This document shows, one piece after another, positions 37,850-46,228 of a DNA stretch of 64,000 nt. Numbering within the stretch: position 1 is the stretch's first letter; every line of letters begins with the position of its first letter. The notes under the pieces were generated by a model. That model was not told the DNA's origin. It saw nothing but the letters and a program-made list of their open reading frames with translations, and ran no database searches. Source of the DNA: Streptomyces sp. NBC_01260 (GTDB taxonomy: Bacteria; Actinomycetota; Actinomycetes; Streptomycetales; Streptomycetaceae); the NCBI RefSeq assembly GCF_036226405.1, contig NZ_CP108464.1:1612001-1676000 (forward strand). Reading direction: 5' to 3'. The translations under genes and the position numbers were made by a program.

Positions 37850-38662
37850 CTACCCGGCGCCGCAATCGGTGCCGTCCCCGTCCGGGCCGGGGGTGTCCTG
37901 GCCCAGGCCCCGGCGGATCGCGATCTCCACGGGTGAGTACGCGCCGTCGGCCCGCTCCAGTTCGTACGGCGCGGCCGGCATCAGCGGCGGCTGGGCCATG
38001 AAGCGCGGCCGCACCCCATGGTGCGGTTGCGCCGCGTGGACCAGGAACGGATGGCACAGGAAGACGTCGCCCGGGGACCCGGTGGCGAGGACGACGGGCC
38101 GGTGGCCGGACGCCGCCACCAGGTCGGGCGCGAGGGCCAGCCCGCTCGCCCCGTCCTCCCCGTGCTTCTCCAGCACCTTCGGCACATCGAGGTGCGAGCC
38201 GACCCGGATCCGGGTCGGGGCGTCCTCCTCACCGACCTCGCTGAACAGGAACAGCATCAGCAGCGCCCGGCCCCGGGAGCGCAGATTGGTGAAGTACCAG
38301 CTCTCGCCCTCCGGCAGATAGCTCCCCTCGATGTGCCAGCCCGCGTCGTCCGGCTCCTCCTCGTGCGGGAAGCGCAGCGGGAACGTGCCCAGCGAGTAAC
38401 GCGGCTCCCAGCATCCCGCGCCGACGAGCAGGTCGTACGCGTGCTGCAGGGACGGAGAGTTGGGCGCGGCGGCGAACGGCCCCTGCGCCATGCCGGCCAC
38501 CCAGTGCACGGGCTGCGTCCACGTCGCCGGATCGTCCGGGTCGCAGCCCGTCTCCCGCCACAGCAGCCGCGCACAGTCCGCGGCCACACGCGGCGCTACC
38601 GCGCCCTCCAACTTCACGAAGCCGTCGCGCAGGAAACGGGATACCAAGGTCGTGTCATCCAT
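37850..38662 (-). CDS. Phytanoyl-CoA dioxygenase-like protein
   Basis: A 270-residue Fe(II)/2-oxoglutarate oxygenase-like protein. The metal motif appears as HxE (WHIEGSY, His110/Glu112) instead of HxD. The distal His lies in FLCHPFLVHAAQPHH, followed by RPRFMAQPP with the 2-oxoglutarate Arg. Substituting Glu for Asp can weaken or alter iron chemistry. ATG 38662 was preferred; a GTG 7 codons upstream is possible. Stands alone, unlinked to the other PhyH-like gene. Substrate unknown. Confidence 0.8.
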   Translation of the reverse strand: MDDTTLVSRFLRDGFVKLEGAVAPRVAADCARLLWRETGCDPDDPATWTQPVHWVAGMAQGPFAAAPNSPSLQHAYDLLVGAGCWEPRYSLGTFPLRFPHEEEPDDAGWHIEGSYLPEGESWYFTNLRSRGRALLMLFLFSEVGEEDAPTRIRVGSHLDVPKVLEKHGEDGASGLALAPDLVAASGHRPVVLATGSPGDVFLCHPFLVHAAQPHHGVRPRFMAQPPLMPAAPYELERADGAYSPVEIAIRRGLGQDTPGPDGDGTDCGAG

Positions 38663-38692
38663 GCCCCCATCGTGCGGCGACACCGGCCCCGA

Positions 38693-38892
38693 TCACCCCT
38701 CATTATCCGCACCGCGGCCACCGGGCCACACGGGCAGGGCTGGAGCCGGGCGCGGGGCGTAGGCGATCTTCTCGTCGAGGACCTCCATCGCCCGGCACAG
38801 TGCCGTCACCCGCTGCTCCAGGTCGGCACGGCGCTTGCGGAGGAACGCGACCCGGTCCTGCGCGGGGTGCTCGGCGCGCAGGATGGCGAAAA
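38693..38892 (-). pseudogene. C-terminal remnant of a MerR-family regulator
   Basis: One frame reads LFAILRAEHPAQDRVAFLRK followed by ADLEQRVTALCRAMEVLDEK, the C-terminal coiled coil of MerR-type regulators. There is no HTH part and no start. It begins, out of frame, exactly where the aldo/keto reductase stops making sense. Confidence 0.65.
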
Positions 38893-39371
38893 GCGGCGTG
38901 GTTCGCCGCCCCGACGCGCAGCACCGTTCCCTTCGAGACCAGTTCGCCGAAGACGCCGACCGTCTCCTCCAACGGCACGCCGCGGTCCTCGGCGTGGGCC
39001 CAGAGCATATCGACGTGATCGACTCCGAGACGCCTCAGACTCCCCTCGACGCCGGCGCGGACGGCGTCGGCGGAGAGCCCTTCGGCGCTGTCCGGCCAGG
39101 AGTGCGGGACGAGCGGGTTCTGTCGGACCTTCGTCGCGATGCGCACCGCGTCACGTGCGCCGGGGCGGGCCCGGAGCCACGCGCCGAGGACGCGCTCACT
39201 GGCGCCGTCGACGCCGTTGGGGTCGGCCCAGAAGGAGTAGCAGTTCGCGGTGTCGAGCCAGACACCGCCGCCGGCGACGAGGGAGTCGAGGATCGCGAAG
39301 GCTTGTTCGGGGCCGACGCGGGTGCCGAAGTCCATCGTCCCGAGAACGATCTGAGGGGCTGTGATGTTCAT
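38893..39371 (-). pseudogene. Aldo/keto reductase, 3'-truncated by deletion
   Basis: Intact N-terminal half: IVLGTMDFGTRVGPEQAF, LDTANCYSFW, ATKVRQNPLV, LGVDHVDMLWAHAED, up to LRVGAANHAA. After that the frame turns into Arg/Pro-rich nonsense to a stop at 38703, while a shifted frame encodes the MerR tail. A deletion therefore joined two genes, removing about a third of the barrel. ATG 39371 overlaps the thpR stop (ATGA), so the stub may still be translated. Confidence 0.8.
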
Positions 39372-39955
39372 GCCCCCATGCCGCCGAGGGCCCATGACTC
39401 GATGTCGCGGTAGTGGATCGGCCCGGTGCTGCGGCCGGCGTTGCTGCCGACCAGGTGCAGACGTTCGGCCGGCCATCGGCTTCCGGCGAATTCGGTGAGC
39501 CCTGCGGCGATGTCCGCCGTCGAGGACCGATCGCCCCGTCGTGCACGAGCCAACGTCAGATGCGGGCGCAGTGGTCGGCCCTCGAACGCGACACCGCAGC
39601 TCTTGACCACCGTACGTACGTCGGCGGCGAGCATCCGCAGCCCGTCCAGATCTCCGTCGATACCGCTCCACAGCACCCGGTCGTCGAAGGTTCCGCCACC
39701 GCGCAGTGTCAGGCGGATTGGCTGGTGGGCCGCCGCGAGGCCGGCGAGCGGCTGGCGCAGGAGCGGAACGGTGGAGACGGGAAGTTCCCCGAGGAACGCC
39801 AAGGTGATGTGCCAGTCCTCGATGCGGTTCCACCGCAGGTGAGGGTACGTGTCATAGGCGGGGCGGAGTTCCCGGGCGAGTTCATCCTTCGCGTGGTCGG
39901 GTGGGGCGAGGGCGATGAACACGCGAACGGTCGTGGGCTGGGTCTGTTCGTTCAC
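39368..39955 (-). CDS. thpR: RNA 2',3'-cyclic phosphodiesterase ThpR (LigT family)
   Basis: A 195-residue 2H phosphoesterase. First HxT in DWHITLAFLG (His49, Thr51), second in RPHLTLARA. N-terminal VRVFIALAPPDHAKDEL is the usual start of the fold. It opens 2',3'-cyclic phosphates on RNA ends. GTG 39955 is the only plausible start; the frame upstream is decayed sequence. Coupled to the broken aldo/keto reductase. Confidence 0.87.
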   Translation of the reverse strand: MNEQTQPTTVRVFIALAPPDHAKDELARELRPAYDTYPHLRWNRIEDWHITLAFLGELPVSTVPLLRQPLAGLAAAHQPIRLTLRGGGTFDDRVLWSGIDGDLDGLRMLAADVRTVVKSCGVAFEGRPLRPHLTLARARRGDRSSTADIAAGLTEFAGSRWPAERLHLVGSNAGRSTGPIHYRDIESWALGGMGA

Positions 39956-40019
39956 ACCGGACTTCGTACCGCATGATGACTGGTTGAGGCGAAGGCGCCG
40001 GCGGCGTGGTAGTGGACCT

Positions 40020-40160
40020 GAGGCCGGGTTCCTGGGACCAGCCGTCGCCCTGATGATCGGCCTCCTGGTGCTCGGGCAGCGTCCCGGCGTGGCCCCCGCC
40101 TTTGGCATCGTGCTCGTGGTCGTCGCCGGTGTCGGTGCCACGAGGGGTCGAGACGGGGTG
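40020..40160 (+). pseudogene. C-terminal fragment of a DMT/EamA-family transporter
   Basis: The plus strand encodes FLGPAVALMIGLLVLGQRPG and AFGIVLVVVAGVGATR, the last two membrane helices of RhtA/EamA exporters. No remainder of the gene exists on either side. The rest of the 485-bp gap (39956-40440) between thpR and the esterase holds nothing else I can identify. Confidence 0.65.
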
Positions 40161-40440
40161 AAACCTGCCGTCGCTTCCCCGCCCACCCTCGGCGGCCAGG
40201 CCGGGCGTGACGCAGCCGCGAGCGTCCGCGCCGGTCACCGGCAGTGGCGGGGTGGGCAACGGCGCGGTTCGGTTGTCCGCTTCGGCGCTCAGTGAGAACG
40301 CCACGCCCGCGCCGACCGCATCGCGGGTGCGCGGCGTGGAGCCCGTTCCGGCCACTCGGGGAATGCGGTTCAGCCCGGGCAGCGGGACCGGCGGGCGCCT
40401 CCCCCCGAGGCGCCGCGCGCAGGCCCGCTACGTCTGCCGA

Positions 40441-41928
40441 TCACCCCCGCGGCAACGGCCGCGCCCAGGTCTCCCGTACCGCGCTCAGCGGGTCGCGCTC
40501 GATGCGCGGCGACTCGTCCCAGATCATCGTCTCGCGGCCCTCGCGGCTGTACCGCGGCCAGGACGGTCCCGGGTCCAGGTCGCGGACGAACGCGACCCAG
40601 GCCGCGTGCATGGCGTCGGCCAGGTGCTGTGCCGGGTTCTCGCCGAGGGCGGCGGTGACGCCTTCGGCGTCGAGGACGTCGAACGCGAACGGCAGGTCCG
40701 TGCAGTGGTACGCCATGCCCGCGCAGCCCGGTGCGGTGCCGGCCCAGCCGAACTGGTAGAGCCAGGTGGGCCGTCCGAGCCGCGCCCGTGCGTCGGCGAT
40801 GGCCAGCCCGGGAGCACGGAACGTCGTGTCGGTGACCGCCTGACCCGACAGGACGGCCGGATCGCCCGCGTACGAGGCGTACGTGTCGCGGAAGAGCCGG
40901 GCGTGGTGCTCGTCGAGGCCGAGGGCGGCGAGCAGGCCGCTCAGGTCCGCGTCGGTGGCGTCCGGCTGCGGCATGCCGTTGAACTCGTGTGCGGTGAAGC
41001 CGGCCATCAGCGGGATGCCTTCGCCCGCGTCGCCGGCGGTGAGCGCGTCGGGCACCGGCTGCGGGATCAGCTCCCCGTCGGCGAAGGGAGCGAGGACGAG
41101 CATCGGCAGCTGTCCCCGGTCGGGCCCGGGGGCGCCGAGCGCGTCCTGGTGGGCGAGGAGTTCGGCGTCGGTCGCGTCCTGGAGCGCGGCGGCGGTCGCG
41201 GGGACGCCGGTGCGCCGCGTGAACAGCCGGCTGACGGCCTCGGCCACTTCCCGGCTCTGCGGCTCCATCACGGCGCCGGACGCCGAGATCGCCGCCCTGA
41301 ACAGACCCTGGGCGGCGGGTGTGGCGAGCAGCGTCTGCACGGCCCCGCCGCCCGCCGACTGGCCGGCCACGGTCACCTTGGCGGGATCGCCACCGAAGGA
41401 GGCGATGGTGTCGCGTACCCACTCCAGGGCGGCGATCCAGTCGCGTACACCCCGGTTGTCCGGCGCGTCGGGCAGCTGCAGGAAGCCCTCGATACCGAGC
41501 CGGTAGCCGAGCGAGACGAGGACGACGCCGTCCCGGTTGAAGGCCCCGCCGTCGTACCAGGGACTGGCGGCCGATCCGGCGACGAAGCCGCCGCCGTGCA
41601 GCCATACGAGGACCGGCAGGCCGGCGGCCGGGGACGGGTCGGGGGTGAAGACGTTCAGGTTGAGCGTGGAGGCGCCCGGGATGGACGGCTCGGGGATGGT
41701 GGTGACCTCGGCGAACTGCCTGCGCTGCGCGGTCGGTCCGTAGGAGGTGGCGTCGAGGACCTCGGTCCACGGCTCGGGCGGTACGGGTGCGGCGAACCGG
41801 AGTGCGCCGACGGGCGGCTGGGCGTAGGGGATCCCGAGGAACTTCACCCCGGTGGCGTGGCGCTCACCACGCACGGGGCCGTGCGGCGTGCGGACGGTGA
41901 CGTGGGGGGTGGCGGAGTCGTGCGGCAT
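40441..41928 (-). CDS. Type B carboxylesterase (para-nitrobenzyl-esterase-like)
   Basis: A 495-residue alpha/beta hydrolase. Oxyanion hole VLVWLHGGGFVAGSA, nucleophile Ser in VAGQSAGGGAV, and acid/His regions FTAHEFNG and AYHCTDLPF. N-terminal VRGERHATGVKFLGIPYAQP is family-typical. No signal peptide, so cytoplasmic. The start is the ATG at 41928, with GGAGG 5 bases upstream (that SD overlaps an earlier in-frame ATG at 41940). Substrate unknown. The upstream TetR gene is divergent and may control it. Confidence 0.87.
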   Translation of the reverse strand: MPHDSATPHVTVRTPHGPVRGERHATGVKFLGIPYAQPPVGALRFAAPVPPEPWTEVLDATSYGPTAQRRQFAEVTTIPEPSIPGASTLNLNVFTPDPSPAAGLPVLVWLHGGGFVAGSAASPWYDGGAFNRDGVVLVSLGYRLGIEGFLQLPDAPDNRGVRDWIAALEWVRDTIASFGGDPAKVTVAGQSAGGGAVQTLLATPAAQGLFRAAISASGAVMEPQSREVAEAVSRLFTRRTGVPATAAALQDATDAELLAHQDALGAPGPDRGQLPMLVLAPFADGELIPQPVPDALTAGDAGEGIPLMAGFTAHEFNGMPQPDATDADLSGLLAALGLDEHHARLFRDTYASYAGDPAVLSGQAVTDTTFRAPGLAIADARARLGRPTWLYQFGWAGTAPGCAGMAYHCTDLPFAFDVLDAEGVTAALGENPAQHLADAMHAAWVAFVRDLDPGPSWPRYSREGRETMIWDESPRIERDPLSAVRETWARPLPRG

Positions 41929-41949
41929 GGTGGCCTCCATGGGGTGTGG

Positions 41950-42115
41950 TCAGGAGCGCGGGGCGTCGTGGGTGACGGCGGCGCCCTTGCCGGACTGTGC
42001 CTGCCAGTGCGCCATGACGACGACGCCGGCACCGGCGTCGCACAGGGCCTTACGGATCTCGGTGTTCTTGCGGATGCGTGGTCCGTCCCGGATCTGGAGC
42101 TGCTCATGTCCGTCC
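41950..42115 (-). pseudogene. Small coding-like frame upstream of the esterase, apparently frameshifted at its start
   Basis: A good ribosome site (GAGGAGGA) and ATG face a frame that is not coding-like. One base out of phase, a well-biased frame reads EQLQIRDGPRIRKNTEIRKA and then ALCDAGAGVVVMAHWQAQSG, to a stop 9 bases before the esterase ATG at 41940. It may be a small gene broken by an indel, or a fragment. Family not recognised. The rest of the 425-bp gap should carry the esterase and tetR promoters. Confidence 0.3.
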
Positions 42116-42353
42116 TCCTCGGCTGCTCTCGCGTGCGGGAAACGAGAAGAGGTGGCAGGTCGCGACGGTGGCGCCGACGGCGAGACCGGCAGCGGCTGCC
42201 GATCGCCGAAAGGTGCCGCGGGCAGAGTCGGGCGGCTCTCACACCGTGCAGGTAAGCACAGACAATCACGAAAACCGAGCAGGTGGTAGCTTTTGGGAAG
42301 TGGCGTGAGTCTCAAATCCGGAAGCCTCCCGGCCACCTGGCTACGGTGAGCGC

Positions 42354-43025
42354 ATGGATCGGACGAACAGCCGTCGGCAGCAGACCGGCACCAAGGCGCG
42401 CGGGCCCTATTCCGTCGGCGACGAGCGGCGCCGGCGCATCCTGGACGCGGCAGTGGAACACTTCGCGCAGTGGGGCTTTCACGCCTCCTCCCTGGCTCGC
42501 ATCGCGAAGGAGGTCGGCGTCACGCAGAGCGGTCTGCTGCACCACTTCCGCAGCAAGGAGGATCTGCTCGTCTCGGTACTCGAACGGAGCGAGGAGCACG
42601 ACGTCGAGAAGTTCTTCCGCACGGACTTCGACTCCGCCGCGCACTGCTTCGTGCGCCTGCTCGAACTCGTCGACTACAACAGCCGCCGCCCCGGCCGCAC
42701 ACGGATGTTCAACGTCCTGGTCGGCGAGTCATCCGACCCCGGCCACCCCGCCCACGCCTTCTTCGCCCGCCGCTACGACACGATCGTCAGCCAGCTCTCC
42801 GAGATCCTCAGGACCGCGGTCGGCACAGGCGAATTCCTGCCGGCCACGGACTGCACGGCGACGGCCCAGGAGGTCATCGCCGTGATGGACGGCATTCAGC
42901 TCCAGTGGGCGCTCGCCCCGGACTCCATCGACATGGCCCAGCGGCTGCGCACCTACCTCGACCGGCTGTACCGGTCGGTCTCCACCACCGGCGCGACCCT
43001 GCCGCCGACGGCGCCCCTCGGCTGA
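42354..43025 (+). CDS. TetR/AcrR-family regulator
   Basis: A 223-residue regulator. HTH at about 28-72 (RRRILDAAVEHFAQWGFHAS, then IAKEVGVTQSGLLHHFRSKEDLL). The C-terminal ligand domain has no diagnostic motif. Divergent from the esterase, its probable target. Followed by decayed sequence. Confidence 0.85.
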   Translation: MDRTNSRRQQTGTKARGPYSVGDERRRRILDAAVEHFAQWGFHASSLARIAKEVGVTQSGLLHHFRSKEDLLVSVLERSEEHDVEKFFRTDFDSAAHCFVRLLELVDYNSRRPGRTRMFNVLVGESSDPGHPAHAFFARRYDTIVSQLSEILRTAVGTGEFLPATDCTATAQEVIAVMDGIQLQWALAPDSIDMAQRLRTYLDRLYRSVSTTGATLPPTAPLG

Positions 43026-43171
43026 CGGACCTTACGGAGAAGGCCCCCACACATGCGGCGGGAGATGACAACGGGTCGGACGGGCCGGCGGCCGGACGCG
43101 TCTGAAGTAGTTCCCGCGCGAGTCGCAGGTGACGGTGATGTCGCCGCGCCGGAAGATTGCCTGCTCAGCGC

Positions 43172-43280
43172 GTGGTCGGCCCCTCGGACGAGTTCGGCAA
43201 TCCCGACGACCTCGAACTGCGGTGCGCGATCAACGGCGAGGAGGTCCAGAAAGGCCGCGCCCGCGACCTGATCTCCCGAA
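43172..43280 (+). pseudogene. Fragment of a fumarylacetoacetate-hydrolase-family gene
   Basis: The plus strand reads VVGPSDEFGNPDDLELRCAI then NGEEVQKGRARDLIS, matching the central GP..(T/S)DE..(D/N)P.DL.L...(V/I)NGE segment of FAH enzymes. Nothing before or after continues the domain. The 812-bp region 43026-43837 holds this fragment, two strong hairpins and no intact gene. Confidence 0.6.
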
Positions 43281-43366
43281 CGGACACAGGGCCAGGACGA
43301 AGTACACGACCAGCCGCGCCGACCTCCGACAGGGCTTCGCCGGGTTCGGGCGGGCGTCGCGGACAC

Positions 43367-43405
43367 GAGCGCCCGGAGCCGGCCCGCATCCGGCTCCGGG
43401 CGCTC
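43367..43405. terminator. Perfect 16-bp hairpin
   Basis: Arm GAGCGCCCGGAGCCGG and its exact complement around a 7-base loop. Strong enough to terminate. The gene it once served (the FAH gene?) is now a fragment. Confidence 0.65.
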
Positions 43406-43538
43406 CCGCCCACGGGACTATCAGGCAGCGGGCTGTTGCTGCGTGACGCAGCGGATTGTCTGGAGCACAGCCCGAACATGGCCTGCCTGGCCTTCGTGGC
43501 GGATCTGGCGGGCAAGCCCCGCAGCTGAGTTGCTGGTT

Positions 43539-43580
43539 GACCCGGGTGGCGGCGTCGATGATGACATCTCCACCCGGGTC
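43539..43580. repeat. 11-bp inverted repeat with 20-base loop
   Basis: GACCCGGGTGG / CCACCCGGGTC, perfect, in non-coding sequence. Role unknown. Confidence 0.45.
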
Positions 43581-43837
43581 TTCGGTGGTTCTCAGGCCGG
43601 GACGACTCTGCCGGACAGGCCCGAGAATGTCGTCCCCGGCCGTATCGCCAACATCCTCCTGACGACCATCATTGGAGCGGCATCAGCAGGGTTGGCCTCC
43701 CTGGCCGCCACCACCTCACTTGCACCACGAGGGGACTGGAGAGTGGGACGCCCTGGACGAACGCGGGGACTCACCACCACTGGCACGGAGCGGGAGGCCG
43801 CATCGGTCCCCGTTCCGGCTCACCTGCCGCGCTGCTG

Positions 43838-45988
43838 TCACTTCTGGTCGAAGGAGAGCCATGTACCGGCGAGCCCCTGCTGACCCGCCCCGGGCTGGGA
43901 CCAGTCGCAGACACCGTCCCGGAAGATCGCCTTCAGATCCGTGAACTGGCCGTCGGTCACCGGCACCAGGTAGTCGGAGCGGACCACGGGGCGCTTGCGG
44001 CACTTGATGATGTCGTTGGCCACATCGGCTCCGGCGACCATCCGCGGCGATGTCCACACCGGGTAGAGGGTGTTGCACTCGGTGTTGTCGATGCCCTCGA
44101 CCTGGGGCTCCGCGATCTTCTTCGCACCGATGCCACGGGTCCAGCAGGCGTCCGTGAGGCCCTGCGGCTGGTGGCGGACGATCTTCTCGATGGGGGCGTC
44201 GTTGCCGGAGTCTCCCTTGATGCCGGTGAGCCACTGGTCCATGTCGGCCAGCATCCCGGCGAGAGTGAATCCGTGCCCGTTGGAGCGGGTGAGCATGACC
44301 TGGTTGGCGTGGGTGCCGTTGGCCTTGTCCAAGCGTGCCCGGGTGGAGAAGGAGTGGAAGCGCATGTGCATGTCGCCGGCCGCCGCGTCGTCCGTGTAGT
44401 CGCGGTAGTCGATGATCGGAACGTCGGCGAGGCCGCCACCGCCGTTCAGCACGCGCCCCGTCCGGTAGGCCGTCCGTACCGCCGCGAGATCGGCGACGGT
44501 GCGCTGCGCGGCGGGCTTGGCGTCGTCGTCGAGGCCGCCGATACGCCGGTTCAGGTCGATGAACTGGTCGATGTCGATGGTGCCCTTGTTCAGGGCCTCG
44601 AGTCCGTACTGGATACCGGTGTTGTCGAGCGGCCTGCGCGCCTTCCCGGACCCCGGTACCTCGCCGTAGACGTTCACGGTGTGGCTGTAGACGTCACAGC
44701 GGGCACCGTCCGGGTTGGTGGCGGGGTCGTAGCGCTGTTCCGCGGGCAGCTGGGGCGGACAGAACACCGTGGGGTCGATACGGCCGCCGGCCCTGGCCAG
44801 GCTGCCGATGCTCTCCCACTTGCCGAACCCGGAGACCACCCTCTGCTGCTCCTTGGTGAACGCGTCCGGCGCGACTTCCTTGAAGTAGTGGTTCAGCAGC
44901 TGGGCGTCGCTGAGGGTGTGGATCGTCCCGAAGCCGACGTCGGGGAAGCTGCAGCCGGAGAGGATGCCGTCCAGCAGACCCGGGTAGTTGTCGGCGATCT
45001 GGTGGGTCTGGTACGAGCCGCCGGAGCAGCCGTTCCCGATGGTGAAGGCCGGGTCGCCGTACGTCTCCACGAAGCGTTCCTTGACCATGCTCATGGTCTC
45101 GGCGGCCAGCAGGTCGTTGCAGTTGTTGCCGAAGACGTTCAGCGTGGACGATGCGACGCCGTAGCCCTTGCTCAGATATGTGTCGTTCATGATGCCGACG
45201 GTGTTGCGGCCCTGGACGTACCAGCCGCCGTTGCAGCCCCCGCCGAAGCCGTACACGAGGCGCCCGTTCCAGCCCGGCCCACGCTCCAGCGGGTCGGGGG
45301 TGCCCGACTCCGGGTCGTGCAGCACGGCCGTCTCGTAGATGCCCCGGTTGATGGTGCCGGTCTCGACGCGGACGATGTACGGCACCTTCTTGCCCGCGCT
45401 CGTCGTGGCGGTAGCCAGGTCGGCGGGACGGACGTTCTGGTCGGGCAACGGAACGAACGTGCCGGCCGTGGTGCGATACATGTAGTCGACGCGGGTCCTG
45501 ACCGAGCAGTCCTGGTCGATCGGCTGCCCGAGGGGGGTGCCGGTGACCGTCTTGAACTCGGCGGTGTCACAGACGAACGGCTGCTCGTGCGGCCCGGCGA
45601 ACACCGGCCCCGTGATGGGCTGGTTCTTCACGGTCAGTTGTCCGGCGTCCGCGCCCTGAGCCCGGGCCGTGAACGTGTTGGCGCCCTTGGACAGCTCCTT
45701 CACCACGCCCATCAGCGCGTTGTCGCCGGAGGGCCGGAAGCTCGAGGTCACATCCCGGCCCCCCACCTCGACCCGGACCTTGTCGGCCGCTGTGGACGCG
45801 GGCACCTCGACACGTATCAGGGCGTCGTCTCCCGACACCGTGCCGGGCCGCGACGACACGGCCGTCACCTGCAGCTTCTCGCGTTCCTGGCTGTCGGCCG
45901 GCGTCGCCGACGCGCCTACCAGCACGCCCATGAACGCTATGCCGACAAGGCCCAGTTGGACCGGCCTCGCGGCTCCTGTGAACGACAC
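43838..45988 (-). CDS. Secreted alpha/beta-hydrolase-like protein (DUF6351-like, tannase-type)
   Basis: A 716-residue protein with an N-terminal signal segment (VQLGLVGIAFMGVLVGASAT) and a beta-rich N-terminal part. A large hydrolase-like region includes GNGCSGGSYQTHQIADNYPG, whose CSGGS is a GxSxG-like nucleophile elbow. Several paired Cys (CNGGW, NNCND) suggest disulfides. From memory this matches DUF6351, distantly like tannase/feruloyl esterase. GTG 45988 keeps the signal peptide compact; an ATG 29 codons upstream is possible. Might act on plant ester bonds (inference). Confidence 0.7.
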   Translation of the reverse strand: MSFTGAARPVQLGLVGIAFMGVLVGASATPADSQEREKLQVTAVSSRPGTVSGDDALIRVEVPASTAADKVRVEVGGRDVTSSFRPSGDNALMGVVKELSKGANTFTARAQGADAGQLTVKNQPITGPVFAGPHEQPFVCDTAEFKTVTGTPLGQPIDQDCSVRTRVDYMYRTTAGTFVPLPDQNVRPADLATATTSAGKKVPYIVRVETGTINRGIYETAVLHDPESGTPDPLERGPGWNGRLVYGFGGGCNGGWYVQGRNTVGIMNDTYLSKGYGVASSTLNVFGNNCNDLLAAETMSMVKERFVETYGDPAFTIGNGCSGGSYQTHQIADNYPGLLDGILSGCSFPDVGFGTIHTLSDAQLLNHYFKEVAPDAFTKEQQRVVSGFGKWESIGSLARAGGRIDPTVFCPPQLPAEQRYDPATNPDGARCDVYSHTVNVYGEVPGSGKARRPLDNTGIQYGLEALNKGTIDIDQFIDLNRRIGGLDDDAKPAAQRTVADLAAVRTAYRTGRVLNGGGGLADVPIIDYRDYTDDAAAGDMHMRFHSFSTRARLDKANGTHANQVMLTRSNGHGFTLAGMLADMDQWLTGIKGDSGNDAPIEKIVRHQPQGLTDACWTRGIGAKKIAEPQVEGIDNTECNTLYPVWTSPRMVAGADVANDIIKCRKRPVVRSDYLVPVTDGQFTDLKAIFRDGVCDWSQPGAGQQGLAGTWLSFDQK

Positions 45989-46097
45989 GACGGAGCTCGC
46001 CTCACTTCCTGGAGTCGTAATTCGTACTCGGTGTGCGGACGCGGGCGGTGGGCCCGCCGGGACGGTGACGCGCATGTACCGTTGTCATGGTGTGCGG

Positions 46098-46119
46098 CTT
46101 CCCGGCCAGTGGCCGGAAG
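46098..46119. terminator. Hairpin after the dehydratase gene
   Basis: CTTCC-C-GGCCA-G-TGGCC-GGAAG, with one bulge, about 110 bases downstream of the dehydratase stop on the minus strand and ahead of the DUF6351-like gene. Suggests the two are separate transcripts. Confidence 0.45.
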
Positions 46120-46228
46120 AGGTCCGCTCCTTGTCCGGCGTCCTGCGCTCTGCCGGATGGGGCACAAGGGTTGTACGTGGCCTTGAATCCCGCAGGGCCG
46201 GCCCGCGCGGCGGACCGGCCCTGCGCGG

